Position numbers and translations under genes: made by a program. Source: Paraburkholderia phenazinium (GTDB lineage: Bacteria; Pseudomonadota; Gammaproteobacteria; Burkholderiales; Burkholderiaceae). From it: a stretch of 64,000 nt of DNA. Each line of letters opens with the position of its first letter. Within the stretch, counting starts at the first letter, position 1. The notes beneath the pieces are model-generated. The model searched no databases. It was given only the letters and a program-made list of their open reading frames with translations, and had not been told where the DNA came from. Shown in pieces: positions 34,916 through 43,560 of this stretch. The stretch spans positions 434,001-498,000 of the forward strand of contig NZ_FSRM01000001.1 of NCBI RefSeq assembly GCF_900141745.1. The letters run 5' to 3'.

Positions 34916-35941
34916 TCACGAAATAGCACCGTTGCTACCAGTCACCCGGACGAGATACTCAAGGCTTTCGCGCGGCAAACGGCCAGCGTCCAAGTGCATC
35001 CACATCGCATCGTTGATGACGCTTTGTGCCGGTTCGCGATTGCCATGTAGCAGCTTGAGCGCTGCCATGCCAAGTCCCCAATCACCAGAGCGGTTTGCCA
35101 AGTTCAAGACAATGTGTCCTGGGTCCACCTTATTGGCGAGGCCCTCCGTATATGCCGTATCAGCTAGTTCGGCTGCGTTGGCAACCTGCGTTCCTAACGT
35201 GTAGGTCGCGTCAGGACGGCCGTTCAATAGTTCGAGAGCAAATCTATCGGCCGCTTGTTCATCATCGTCGGCGTCGGACAACGCATAAGAATCGCTGCCC
35301 AATTCTTGGTCAACGAGAATCTCATCTGGTTGGACGTGTCCCAGCGCACAATGCGCGATTTCGTGGGCCAAGATGAACAGTTGCCAGGACCAATATGGCG
35401 AATTCTTGGACATCAGGATGACCGGACGAGACTCTGTATGGACGACCATACCGTCCATTTTTGAGATGTCCGGTCCCAGCTCCGCCAGAAACACAACCGG
35501 GATGCCATGCGCCCAACTCGTCAAAAGAAGGTTGCGAAGACTGACGTACTTACCAGTGAAGCTCAAGACTTCAACTCTCATCTCTTCTGGAGACGCTGGA
35601 AACGGAGCGTGTTGAATCGGACATGCGTACGCGACCATCTCCGCAACGCTCACGGCAATCGATGTCGCGGCAGTGAGGTCCTTCGACTTCGCGCTTACCG
35701 ACCGTTTGTACTTTGTGTCGAAGTGATGCAATTCTTCTACAGAAGGATTCTGCGAGAACAGGCTGCTGGTACGCAGGTTCAGGCGCTTCGCCAAGATGGT
35801 GGCGATTTCGGTCGAGACCGCCTCGTCCTGGAGGACATCCGGGGTCACCCATTCCGGCAGGAGCGAACGCTGAAACCTGACTGGATAACCAGCCGACTCT
35901 AGTGCGCCGAATATTCGTTGAATCCGAGGATGTTCAGCCAT
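34916..35941 (-). CDS. ImmA/IrrE-family metallopeptidase
   Basis: This 341-residue protein carries the zinc-binding HEIAH motif (residues 193-197, in FILAHEIAHCALGH), with a downstream acidic DDDEQAADRFALELL that supplies the third ligand and helix, as in ImmA/IrrE (COG2856). Such peptidases cleave a cognate XRE repressor. Here the XRE gene lies immediately upstream and overlaps by 8 nt, and a PIN-like gene follows. The first 100 residues are helical and may bind the partner. The arrangement fits a stress- or phage-triggered toxin-antitoxin-like switch. The trigger is unknown. Confidence 0.8.
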   Translation of the reverse strand: MAEHPRIQRIFGALESAGYPVRFQRSLLPEWVTPDVLQDEAVSTEIATILAKRLNLRTSSLFSQNPSVEELHHFDTKYKRSVSAKSKDLTAATSIAVSVAEMVAYACPIQHAPFPASPEEMRVEVLSFTGKYVSLRNLLLTSWAHGIPVVFLAELGPDISKMDGMVVHTESRPVILMSKNSPYWSWQLFILAHEIAHCALGHVQPDEILVDQELGSDSYALSDADDDEQAADRFALELLNGRPDATYTLGTQVANAAELADTAYTEGLANKVDPGHIVLNLANRSGDWGLGMAALKLLHGNREPAQSVINDAMWMHLDAGRLPRESLEYLVRVTGSNGAIS

Positions 35942-36290
35942 TGAGCGCTCCTGGGGATGATTTGTTAGTTACCTGCTTGAGATTTCGCAGTAGCTCGAGA
36001 AGAGCATCCGCCTGGATATCGCTGCCATCCCATACGTCGATTATGGCATCGCGAAGTTGACGCTCGTACGCAGATGTATGAACTTCGCGTTGTGGCAGCG
36101 TCAACCCATAGAATTTGCATAGCTTAGTGAATGACTTTCCCCATCGATACCGCTCTGCTCCGTGTTTGTAGCGTGACACTGATGGCTGGCTAACCCCAGC
36201 AGCCCGCGCAATAGCCGACTCACTCCTAGTGTCAGCACCTAGAAGTTGCTTAAGTTGAATAAAAATGTCATTAGGAGTAGCGGCAGCCAT
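35934..36290 (-). CDS. XRE-type helix-turn-helix protein
   Basis: This 118-residue protein has a helix-turn-helix at about residues 23-45 (SESAIARAAGVSQPSVSRYK) and a helical C-terminal part. It is the first gene of the minus-strand operon and overlaps the metallopeptidase start by 8 nt. It is the likely operon repressor and the likely substrate of the ImmA/IrrE-type peptidase. The promoter should lie in the AT-rich stretch 36291-36330, next to the divergent FWG-type gene. Confidence 0.75.
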   Translation of the reverse strand: MAAATPNDIFIQLKQLLGADTRSESAIARAAGVSQPSVSRYKHGAERYRWGKSFTKLCKFYGLTLPQREVHTSAYERQLRDAIIDVWDGSDIQADALLELLRNLKQVTNKSSPGALNG

Positions 36291-36366
36291 CTATTCATTA
36301 TATTATCCATTTAACTTAAATGCATAGCTCCGTGGTATGATTGCACCCAACGAGGGGAATCGCAAT

Positions 36367-37107
36367 ATGGAACAACTACCGGGCAGTTTCTGTTGGACGA
36401 AGATGGGCGCCGAGTCAGGCGAGCAACTGCAGCTAATCATTCGACGCAAGGAGTGGGAGCGTTCACTCGGTAACGGACTGTTTTTCTGGGGAATCGGACA
36501 ATCCTTAGGGGGGAATGCCGACTTGGCGATGCGCGCTGGCGAGACTCTGAAGGTTTTTTTCTCCCCGATGATTAGCAAGGCCAAAGCAATCGATTCTGCA
36601 CCGGATGAAACCGTCGTCTGGACCGCATTCACGGATGCTTACGGCGAGGAGCACCCGCTACCCGAGCACGCTCTCATCACCAGTCGCGCGAGCCTTCCTT
36701 CCGGGAGGCGCAAGGAATTCCATTACGCGTTAGTCTGCCGCTCGCCGACTTCGTTGGCGACGCCGGGTCGACTGTCGGTAGACCCGACTTCAATCTGCAA
36801 CTTTGCGACGAACAAGCCGCTCGGAGCCTCGCAAGTGACTGCTATCGTTCGAAACAGATGCGAACGAAAAGCCGCGGGTGGAAGAACGTATCCAATAAGC
36901 TTTTTTGCCGAACTTGTTCAGCCATATTTCGTTCGGCTATCCGCTCCGCGCGTACTCTCAAATGCCGAAAAGGCGCTCCTCGCGCGGACTACCGAGCGCG
37001 GCGCTGAACAAACCTGGCGCGACGTTGTCACTTCTATTCGACAGGCTGGCGTCATGCCGCGAGCGCGAAAGCCCAAAAATCTCGACCTGTTCGAAGCGGC
37101 GCTCTAA
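36367..37107 (+). CDS. Unknown protein related to the 'FWGxG' protein at 33.7 kb
   Basis: From ATG 36367 (GAGGGG about 9 nt upstream) the product has 246 residues. Its first 75 residues contain WTKMGAESGEQ, LIIRRKEWERS and GLFFWGIGQS, the same order and spacing as in the protein at 33682-34254, then FFSPMISKAKAID against a comparable segment there. The C-terminal half differs and ends in basic helices (MPRARKPKNLDLF). It is divergent from the XRE/ImmA/PIN operon with 76 bp between starts. No named family recognised. The frame is open 30 nt upstream to another ATG (36337), which has no RBS. Confidence 0.6.
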   Translation: MEQLPGSFCWTKMGAESGEQLQLIIRRKEWERSLGNGLFFWGIGQSLGGNADLAMRAGETLKVFFSPMISKAKAIDSAPDETVVWTAFTDAYGEEHPLPEHALITSRASLPSGRRKEFHYALVCRSPTSLATPGRLSVDPTSICNFATNKPLGASQVTAIVRNRCERKAAGGRTYPISFFAELVQPYFVRLSAPRVLSNAEKALLARTTERGAEQTWRDVVTSIRQAGVMPRARKPKNLDLFEAAL

Positions 37108-37133
37108 TCGAGCCAGTCTAAATCCGGCAAACG

Positions 37134-37179
37134 AAGAGCACCTATATACTGTGTTTTTATACAGTATATAGGTGCTCTT
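37134..37179. promoter_or_regulatory. Perfect 19-bp inverted repeat containing a LexA-type box
   Basis: Two perfect 19-nt arms (37134-37152 and 37161-37179) flank an 8-nt centre, GTTTTTAT. The centre with the inner arm ends reads CTGT-N8-ACAG, an exact LexA consensus. It follows the FWG-type gene by 26 bp and precedes the HNH gene by about 290 bp. The right arm ends in TTT, so it might also fold as a weak terminator. Confidence 0.6.
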
Positions 37180-37465
37180 TCACGTTGGCAAACTACCTCA
37201 GGCGGCTCAGGTTGCACCGAGACGCCTACTGGCTTGGAGCGCTGACTCCGATGCTGCGGCACTCCCGAGCGCCGCAGACCGACTCGCGGGCGCGGCAGCC
37301 GACGAGGTATTTCAAAGCGCAAGGCTCATCTGCTGGTTGCAGCCGTCGAGAGGCATCTTCGAGATTTCGGTGATTGCGACGTCTTTTATCTTGCCTGTGA
37401 CGGCGTACAACCCCACAGTATGCAGCCGTCCACACACGGACGCCTGACGCGCCCAGGAGGTGTGG
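37180..37465. other. Region between the SOS-type palindrome and the HNH gene
   Basis: These 286 bp have plus-strand frames in all three phases without clear stops for up to about 90 codons, but no product is recognised. A small SOS-controlled gene may have decayed here, or this may be a long leader of the HNH gene. Confidence 0.3.
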
Positions 37466-38347
37466 ATGAGGTACCTGCGGAGCGCGGTGGCAGCGCTGAA
37501 GTGGGATTACGGCAGCCAGGCCGAGTGTGATGCGGCGTGGCAACCGCGCTGGAACGAAGTTACCCTTTTGCCGTCTTTCGAGAGTCCGGACATGCCTCGA
37601 TATCTGGTTCCATCATCTGCATTTCAGCTTGCCCTCGAATTGGCGCGTGCGGTTGTTGACGGAAGCCTTCAATTACCGCAGGCCGAACGAGCATTGCGCG
37701 ATTCCTATCCTGAAATGTCGCCTCGGGCGGCGATGGGCTACATCCGGAGCTACGTTGCAATGCGCCGCGGTGCGAAAAGCTTCGCGACGACTATCGCGGC
37801 AAACGCTTGGAAGCTCTATCTCGCGGACATTGCACAAGACGGCGCCGGTCCGCTCTCGGTCGCGTTGGACACGTTTCGGGCCCACGTCTTCTACATCCAG
37901 AGCAAAACAAAGGGCCCGGAAGCAGCACTGCACCAAGTGTACGATGAGTTTGTTGGAGTGTTGAAGGGGATGGCTGTCCACGAGACGGTCGTCGAGAATC
38001 TGGACGCGGCCGTCCAAAAGTCCTTGGAGTCTCCCGCGGATGAACGTAGAGCGCGTCTCGCCAGTGCGAACAGGCAGCCAGAGAAAGTTGTCGTACTGAC
38101 CCGCGCATTCAGGCGCAATCCGGACGTCATTGCGGAAGTCCTGCTGCGAGCTGGTGGCACGTGCGAAGGATGCGGACTATCGGCGCCGTTCCAGCGCGTA
38201 GACGGGACGCCATACCTGGAGGTGCATCACCGCCTGCGCTTGTCCGGCGGGGGCGAAGATAGCGTCGAGAACGCGATTGCCCTTTGCCCGAACTGTCATC
38301 GCGAGCGGCACTGCGGAGTCAAATACGCCAGCGACGTCACGAAGTGA
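37466..38347 (+). CDS. HNH endonuclease, McrA-like C-terminal domain
   Basis: The start at 37466 has AGGAGG 6 nt upstream and gives 293 residues. The C-terminal 62 residues are a complete HNH zinc domain: Cys233-x2-Cys236 (CEGCG), the catalytic-type His pair 254-255 in YLEVHHRLRLSGGGED, and ALCPNCHRERHCG with Cys274-x2-Cys277 and His278. This form resembles McrA-type and other modification-dependent HNH enzymes. The N-terminal 220 residues are helical (GYIRSYVAMRRGA) and unrecognised, possibly the specificity part. It is the last gene of the accessory region before glmS, without a methyltransferase nearby, which fits a type IV-like restriction enzyme. Confidence 0.78.
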   Translation: MRYLRSAVAALKWDYGSQAECDAAWQPRWNEVTLLPSFESPDMPRYLVPSSAFQLALELARAVVDGSLQLPQAERALRDSYPEMSPRAAMGYIRSYVAMRRGAKSFATTIAANAWKLYLADIAQDGAGPLSVALDTFRAHVFYIQSKTKGPEAALHQVYDEFVGVLKGMAVHETVVENLDAAVQKSLESPADERRARLASANRQPEKVVVLTRAFRRNPDVIAEVLLRAGGTCEGCGLSAPFQRVDGTPYLEVHHRLRLSGGGEDSVENAIALCPNCHRERHCGVKYASDVTK

Positions 38348-38443
38348 GCGCGAGGCTGCCACGTCGACGGTGGTGTGGCGGGAGAGGTGCTGCAGGGGAG
38401 CGAGGCTGAACCTGCGAGAGGAACGGCGTGGGAAAGGGTGAAA

Positions 38444-38496
38444 CCGGGGCCGGAGCCCCGGGCGCCAACGGAGGGGAAGGTCTCCGCGCGTTGGCG
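38444..38496. repeat. Two hairpins downstream of the HNH gene
   Basis: CCGGGGC-CGGA-GCCCCGG (38444-38461) and CGCCAACG ... CGTTGGCG (38463-38470 with 38489-38496), the second with an inner GAG/CTC pairing. No T-run follows, so termination would need another mechanism. They may be a structured 3' end of the HNH mRNA. Confidence 0.4.
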
Positions 38497-38528
38497 GTGT
38501 ATTTCAGGCGCTGCGGTTTAGTCCTATT

Positions 38529-38615
38529 AGTTGCCCTTACGCCCCGTCCCGCCTAGGTTTCCGGCTGGTCCGAGGGTCGTAAGGATAACTTTTGCGGCCC
38601 CGTTTAAGGATAACT
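38529..38615. repeat. Short repeats beside glmS, possible Tn7-like transposon-end binding sites
   Basis: TAAGGATAACT occurs at 38580-38590 and again at 38605-38615, 25 bp apart in the same orientation. A related sequence in the opposite orientation, AGTTGCCCTTAC, is at 38529-38540. Spaced short repeats of this kind are how TnsB-type transposase sites look at the ends of Tn7-like elements. The motif is not that of Tn7 itself. Confidence 0.4.
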
Positions 38616-38690
38616 ATTAGAACTTGCCAATACACGGCTCGCGCCCCCTCCCCTCACTCCACCGTCACCGACTTAGCCAGATTCCGCGGC
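38616..38690. other. attTn7-type target at the 3' end of glmS
   Basis: The last glmS codons (encoding [12 protein letters not shown]) are the conserved sequence recognised by TnsD in Tn7-type insertion, and Tn7 normally inserts about 25 bp past the stop. Here the accessory sequence begins at roughly that distance. A minus-strand TGT, the usual first bases of Tn7-like ends, begins at 38634, 20 nt past the stop. No target duplication was identified. Confidence 0.45.
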
Positions 38691-40471
38691 TTGTCCACAT
38701 CCGTCCCTCTCGCACACGCCGTGTGATACGCCAGCAACTGCAGCGGCACCACATGAAGAATCGGCGACAGCAACCCATAATGCTCAGGCATCCGAATCAC
38801 ATGCAGACCTTCGTCATTGACGATCCGCGTATCCGCATCCGCGAACACATAAAGCTGACCACCGCGCGCCCGCACTTCCTGAATATTCGACTTTAGCTTT
38901 TCAAGCAGCGCGTCGTTCGGCGCCACCGTCACCACCGGCATTGCCTCGGTCACCAGCGCTAGCGGCCCATGCTTCAACTCACCTGCCGGATAAGCCTCAG
39001 CGTGAATATACGAAATCTCCTTGAGCTTCAGCGCACCCTCAAGCGCGATCGGATAGTGCAGCCCACGCCCGAGGAACAGCGCATTTTCCTTGCGTGAAAA
39101 CTCCTCCGACCAGGCGATGATCTGCGGCTCAAGCGCCAGCACGCTATTGAGCGCCGCCGGCAAGTGACGCAACTGCTTGATGTAATCCGCTTCCTGCGAC
39201 GCATTCACATGCCCGCGCAGTTTGCCCAGCGTAACCGCCAGCACAAACAACGCCACGAGTTGCGTAGTAAAAGCCTTGGTCGATGCCACACCAATCTCGC
39301 GTCCTGCATGCGTGAGGAACGAAAACTCCGTCTGCCGTACCATCGCACTCGTGCCGACGTTGCACACCGCCAGCGTATGCTGATGCCCAAGTGACTGCGC
39401 ATGCTTCAACGCCGCGAGCGTATCCGCCGTTTCGCCCGACTGCGAGATCACCACCACCAGCGCCTTGGGATTCGGCACCGACTCGCGATAGCGATACTCG
39501 CTCGCAATCTCTACCTGGGTCGGAATCTTCGCCACCGATTCCAGCCAGTACTTCGCCGTCAGTCCCGAGTAATAGCTCGTGCCGCACGCGAGAATCAGCA
39601 GGCTGTCGATACCCTCAAACACCTTCTGCGCACCGTCACCAAACAGCGCTGCATCGAAGGTCTCAGCTTGAGGAATCGTGTCAGTAATCGCGCGCGGCTG
39701 CTCGAAGATTTCCTTCTGCATGAAATGCCGATACGGGCCAAGCTCGACCGCGCCACCATACGCCGCCACCTGACGCACTTCGCGCTGGACAATGTCGCCA
39801 TCGCGGTCGGCAATTCGCACCTGTTCGAGCGCCAGTTCGCACACGTCGCCTTCCTCGAGGAAGATGAAGCGCTCAGTGCTGCCAGCAAGCGCCAGCGCAT
39901 CCGAAGCAAGGAAGTTCTCACCATCGCCCAATCCAACGACCAGCGGCGAACCCTGACGCGCACCCACCACCGTATGCGGTTGATCCTTATGCAGCACGGC
40001 GATCGCATACGCGCCATGCAACTGCTTCACCGCGGAACGCACCGCAGCGAACAGATCACCCTGATACAGGCTATGCACCAGATGCGCGATCACTTCCGTA
40101 TCGGTTTGCGAGACGAACTCGTAGCCCTTGCCGCGCAGCATTTCACGCAGTGCTTCATAGTTCTCGATGATGCCGTTGTGAACTAGCGCGAGCGCGTTTC
40201 GCGAGAAGATCGGATGAGCGTTGTCCGTGACCGGCGCGCCGTGCGTGGCCCAGCGTGTATGCGCGATCCCCGTGATCCCTTCAAGGTGAGTCTCGCGCAC
40301 CTGATCGTCGAGATCCGCCACCCGGGCGACGCTACGCGCGCGCAGCGGTTCACCGTTGGCCAGCACGGCGACGCCGCACGAGTCGTAGCCGCGATATTCG
40401 AGACGACGCAATCCTTCGATCAGGACGGGGACGATATTACGTTGCGCAACCGCGCCGACAATGCCGCACAT
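38654..40471 (-). CDS. glmS: Glutamine-fructose-6-phosphate aminotransferase (isomerizing)
   Basis: This 605-residue enzyme makes glucosamine-6-phosphate from fructose-6-phosphate and glutamine, the first step to UDP-GlcNAc for peptidoglycan and LPS. Residues 1-220 form the glutaminase domain with the N-terminal nucleophile Cys in [10 protein letters not shown] and the motif HTRWATHG. Two SIS sugar-isomerase domains follow ([29 protein letters not shown], then [19 protein letters not shown]). The conserved C-terminus [13 protein letters not shown] is intact. It lies downstream of glmU on the same strand with 64 bp between them, so the two steps of amino-sugar synthesis are adjacent. Its 3' end is the boundary of the accessory region. 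Confidence 0.97.
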   Translation of the reverse strand: MCGIVGAVAQRNIVPVLIEGLRRLEYRGYDSCGVAVLANGEPLRARSVARVADLDDQVRETHLEGITGIAHTRWATHGAPVTDNAHPIFSRNALALVHNGIIENYEALREMLRGKGYEFVSQTDTEVIAHLVHSLYQGDLFAAVRSAVKQLHGAYAIAVLHKDQPHTVVGARQGSPLVVGLGDGENFLASDALALAGSTERFIFLEEGDVCELALEQVRIADRDGDIVQREVRQVAAYGGAVELGPYRHFMQKEIFEQPRAITDTIPQAETFDAALFGDGAQKVFEGIDSLLILACGTSYYSGLTAKYWLESVAKIPTQVEIASEYRYRESVPNPKALVVVISQSGETADTLAALKHAQSLGHQHTLAVCNVGTSAMVRQTEFSFLTHAGREIGVASTKAFTTQLVALFVLAVTLGKLRGHVNASQEADYIKQLRHLPAALNSVLALEPQIIAWSEEFSRKENALFLGRGLHYPIALEGALKLKEISYIHAEAYPAGELKHGPLALVTEAMPVVTVAPNDALLEKLKSNIQEVRARGGQLYVFADADTRIVNDEGLHVIRMPEHYGLLSPILHVVPLQLLAYHTACARGTDVDKPRNLAKSVTVE

Positions 40472-40505
40472 AGATTCTGAGTCCTTTGCAGGGGTTCGGT
40501 TTCAA

Positions 40506-40526
40506 GGCGTGCACTGCACGCACGCC
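40506..40526. repeat. Hairpin between glmU and glmS
   Basis: GGCGTGC, a 7-nt loop, GCACGCC in the 64-bp gap. There is no T-run, so read-through from glmU into glmS is plausible, with the hairpin perhaps attenuating it. Confidence 0.35.
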
Positions 40527-40535
40527 GGGTGAGCT

Positions 40536-41897
40536 TCAGCTTTTCTTTTTGGTCGGGCGTACGAAACCCGTCTTGCTCGTCTGGGTCTTGTCGTTCAGCA
40601 CCAGCACATTGTCCCCGACGTCTTTCCAGATCGTCGTGCCCGCGGCAATCGTCACGCCGCGGCCGACGCGTACCGGCGCGACAAACTGCGTATCCGAGCC
40701 GACAAACACATCGTCCTCGATGAACGTGCGGTGCTTGTTCGCACCGTCGTAATTGCAGGTGATGGTGCCCGCGCCGATGTTCACCCGCGCGCCGACATCC
40801 GCGTCGCCGATATAGGTGAGATGCCCCGCCTTCGAGCCATAGCCCAGCACGGCATTCTTCACTTCGACGAAGTTGCCCACATGCGATTCGTCCCGCAGCG
40901 TCGCCCCTGGCCGTAGCCGGGCATACGGTCCAAGCCCCACGTTCGCACCGATTTCGGCGCCTTCGATATGCGTGAACGCTTCGACGTGGCTACCCGCACC
41001 AATCGTGGCATCGCGGATTACGCAGTTGGGCCCGATCGTCACGTTGTCTGCGAGCGTCACATGCCCTTCGAACACGCAGTTCACGTCGATCGACACATCG
41101 CGCCCGCATTCGAGCGTGCCGCGCACGTCGATACGCGCCGGGTCGGCCAGGGTCACGCCCGCTACCAGCAGGGTTTCCGCGACGTTTTGCTGGTGAATCC
41201 GCTCCAGCTCGGCCAACTGTTGCTTGCTGTTGACGCCCAGCGTCTCCCACTCTTCATCGGGCTGGGCCGTGACAACCTCAAAACCGGCTTCGGTTGCGCG
41301 CTCGACCACATCGGTGAGGTAGTACTCGCCCTGCGCGTTGTCGTTCTTCAGCGCGGCGAGCCACATGCCGAGCTGCGCGGTCGGCGTCACGACAATGCCC
41401 GTATTGATTTCGGCGATACGCAGCTGTTCCGGCGTCGCATCCTTCTGCTCGACGATCCGCACCACGCAGCCGGTCTGGTCGCGCACGATGCGACCGTACC
41501 CAGTGGGATCGTCGAGCATCACCGTGAGGACGCCGTAGCAGCCCTCGGCGGCACTGTCGACGAGGCGCTTGAGCGTGCTCGCCCGCGTGAGCGGCACGTC
41601 ACCGTACAGCACCAGCGTCGGCACGCCGGGATCGAGTAGCGGCAAAGCCTGCTTCACGGCGTGCCCTGTGCCGAGCTGCTGTTCCTGGACGGCGAACAGC
41701 ACATCGGGTGCGGCTACCGCAGCGCGCACGGCTTCACCGCCATGGCCGATCACCACGACGAGGCGGCTGGGCTCGAGCGTACGAGCGGTGTCGATAACGT
41801 GAGACAGAAGTGGCCGGCCGGCCAGGGGATGCAGCACCTTGGGCAGCGCGGAACGCATGCGCTTACCGGTGCCTGCCGCCAAAATCACGATGTTCAT
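40536..41897 (-). CDS. glmU: Bifunctional GlcN-1-P acetyltransferase / GlcNAc-1-P uridyltransferase
   Basis: This 453-residue protein has normal GlmU length. The N-terminal half is the uridyltransferase, starting with the nucleotide-binding [15 protein letters not shown] and containing LYGDVPLT. The C-terminal half is a left-handed beta-helix of hexapeptide repeats (for example [20 protein letters not shown], about 300-320, and [16 protein letters not shown]), ending in the basic tail VRPTKKKS. It acetylates glucosamine-1-phosphate and then makes UDP-GlcNAc in the cytoplasm. It is the first gene of the glmU-glmS pair. Confidence 0.97.
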   Translation of the reverse strand: MNIVILAAGTGKRMRSALPKVLHPLAGRPLLSHVIDTARTLEPSRLVVVIGHGGEAVRAAVAAPDVLFAVQEQQLGTGHAVKQALPLLDPGVPTLVLYGDVPLTRASTLKRLVDSAAEGCYGVLTVMLDDPTGYGRIVRDQTGCVVRIVEQKDATPEQLRIAEINTGIVVTPTAQLGMWLAALKNDNAQGEYYLTDVVERATEAGFEVVTAQPDEEWETLGVNSKQQLAELERIHQQNVAETLLVAGVTLADPARIDVRGTLECGRDVSIDVNCVFEGHVTLADNVTIGPNCVIRDATIGAGSHVEAFTHIEGAEIGANVGLGPYARLRPGATLRDESHVGNFVEVKNAVLGYGSKAGHLTYIGDADVGARVNIGAGTITCNYDGANKHRTFIEDDVFVGSDTQFVAPVRVGRGVTIAAGTTIWKDVGDNVLVLNDKTQTSKTGFVRPTKKKS

Positions 41898-42050
41898 GGC
41901 GTCGGCGAGGGGACGAGTTTGGAGCCGATGATTCTAGCATGCGGCCCATGACAGAGACGCTCGCGGGCGGATTTACTACGGAGGTTCGCAATCCCGGAAG
42001 CACGGGGCTTCCGGGGCGTTTAGAGCAACTTCAAAACAATGCGTACTGCT

Positions 42051-43070
42051 TCACAGATCGTCGAACTGCACGATCGAAATCGGCTTCGATCCGTTGAGCG
42101 TCGCGCCCTCGATGGAATCGGTCGAGCACGGCTCTTCGTCGAAGGCGATATCGCCGTGCGGATCGGCTTCGCCCGTCGCGCGCAGGCCGGCGAACGGGAA
42201 CAGCTTGTGATCCATCAGATGCGACGGCACGATATTCGACAATGCATTGAACATATTCTCGACGCGGCCCGGGAAGCGCTTGTCCCAATCGCGGATCAGC
42301 GCCTTCATTTCCGCGCGCTTCAGGTTCGGCTGGCTGCCGCAGAGGTTGCACGGAATGATCGGAAATTCGCGCAACTCCGCGTATTTCTCCAGATCGGTTT
42401 CCTTCACGTAGGCGAGCGGCCGGATCACGATGTTCTTGCCGTCATCCGACTGCAGCTTCGGCGGCATGCCCTTCAACTTGCCGCCGTAGAACAGGTTCAG
42501 CAGCAGCGTCTGCAGGATGTCGTCACGATGGTGGCCAAGCGCGATCTTGGTGGCGCCCAGCTCACCGGCCACGCGGTACAGGATGCCGCGACGCAGCCGC
42601 GAACACAGCGAGCAGGTGGTCTTGCCTTCCGGCACTAGCCGCTTGACGATGCTGTAGGTGTCCTGATTCTCGATATGGAACGGGATGTCCAGCTGCTTCA
42701 GATACTCGGGCAGCACGTGTTCCGGGAAGCCCGGCTGCTTCTGGTCGAGATTCACCGCGACGATGTCGAAGTGGATCGGCGCGCGCTCGCGCAGGCGCAT
42801 CAGCACGTCGAGCATGGCATAGCTGTCTTTGCCGCCCGACAAGCAGACCATCACCTTGTCGCCTTCCTCGATCATGTTGAAATCGCCGATCGCCTGACCG
42901 ACGAGGCGCGCAAGCCGCTTGAACAGCTTGTTGTTCTCGTACGCCTCTTTCTGCTCGCGGCGCGTAAGCGCAGGCTTGGCTGACCGTTCGGCAGTCGCCG
43001 CGGCGCCCGTCGTTTCAGCCGGCGCTGCCTCGCGCGTCGTTTCGGCGCTCAGGATCTCAGGAGCGTTCAT
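42051..43070 (-). CDS. ttcA: tRNA 2-thiocytidine(32) synthetase
   Basis: This 339-residue protein has the PP-loop ATPase motif SGGKDSY (residues 78-84) and two cysteine pairs, TTCSLCSRL and PCNLCGSQ, that hold the Fe-S cluster of TtcA. It inserts sulfur at cytidine 32 of some tRNAs. The first 40 residues are an Ala/Thr-rich extension with Burkholderia-type composition, and the conserved part begins at about residue 38. It starts 3 bp after the folB stop and so is likely cotranscribed with it. Confidence 0.95.
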   Translation of the reverse strand: MNAPEILSAETTREAAPAETTGAAATAERSAKPALTRREQKEAYENNKLFKRLARLVGQAIGDFNMIEEGDKVMVCLSGGKDSYAMLDVLMRLRERAPIHFDIVAVNLDQKQPGFPEHVLPEYLKQLDIPFHIENQDTYSIVKRLVPEGKTTCSLCSRLRRGILYRVAGELGATKIALGHHRDDILQTLLLNLFYGGKLKGMPPKLQSDDGKNIVIRPLAYVKETDLEKYAELREFPIIPCNLCGSQPNLKRAEMKALIRDWDKRFPGRVENMFNALSNIVPSHLMDHKLFPFAGLRATGEADPHGDIAFDEEPCSTDSIEGATLNGSKPISIVQFDDL

Positions 43071-43073
43071 GAC

Positions 43074-43469
43074 TCAATCCTCTTTGATGCGGAAGACTTC
43101 GATGCCGACGGCATCGCAGTCCGGATACACGTCCGGCTTTTCGGTGGACACGCGGGCCGCGCGCACCTGCGGATGGGCGAGCAGCGCGGTCAGCAGGTCG
43201 TCGCAAAGCGTTTCCTGCAGGTGAATGTGACCGCGTTCGACGCGGCGTGCGATGGTAGCGCGCATGAAGTCGTAGTCGACGACTTCGCGCAGTTTGTCCT
43301 CGACGGGGGTCGACAGCGCGAGCGGCACGTACAGTTCGACGTTGATCACGACGCGTTGCTCGCCGCGCTTTTCGAAGTCATGCACGCCGATGTTGATGTG
43401 CACTTCGTAGTTGCGCAGAAAAAGCCGGCGGCAATCGGCTAGCCGGGGATGCGAAAGAGCGGCAAACAT
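43074..43469 (-). CDS. folB: Dihydroneopterin aldolase
   Basis: The start at 43469 (MFAALSHPRLAD, GGAA upstream) gives 131 residues, the usual FolB size with a short extension. Upstream in-frame codons to 43514 look non-coding. The core has LRNYEVHINIGVHDFEKR near the N-terminus, the FolB substrate-binding pattern VNVELYVPL and the C-terminal segment VSTEKPDVYPDCDAVGIE, in two parts. FolB cleaves dihydroneopterin in folate synthesis. It sits between the SDR and ttcA, all on the minus strand. Confidence 0.92.
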   Translation of the reverse strand: MFAALSHPRLADCRRLFLRNYEVHINIGVHDFEKRGEQRVVINVELYVPLALSTPVEDKLREVVDYDFMRATIARRVERGHIHLQETLCDDLLTALLAHPQVRAARVSTEKPDVYPDCDAVGIEVFRIKED

Positions 43470-43560
43470 GGTCGTTCCAGTCAAAAAAAGCGTGCAGTAC
43501 ACGCAAGGGGGCACTTCAACGCACCACGGCCCTCAATTAAAGTGTAGAGGTCGTGCGCAT

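Noticed and set aside
37180..37465. A DCDVFYLACD-like peptide in one plus-strand frame, faintly like the start of UmuC/DinB polymerases
   Set aside because: The match is very short, the surrounding residues do not fit a Y-family polymerase and the frame has no suitable start. Treated as chance.
3785..38653. Search for CRISPR arrays, integrases and transposases to explain the island
   Set aside because: No regularly spaced direct repeats of CRISPR type and no recombinase or transposase domain were recognised. Only end-like repeats near glmS remain.
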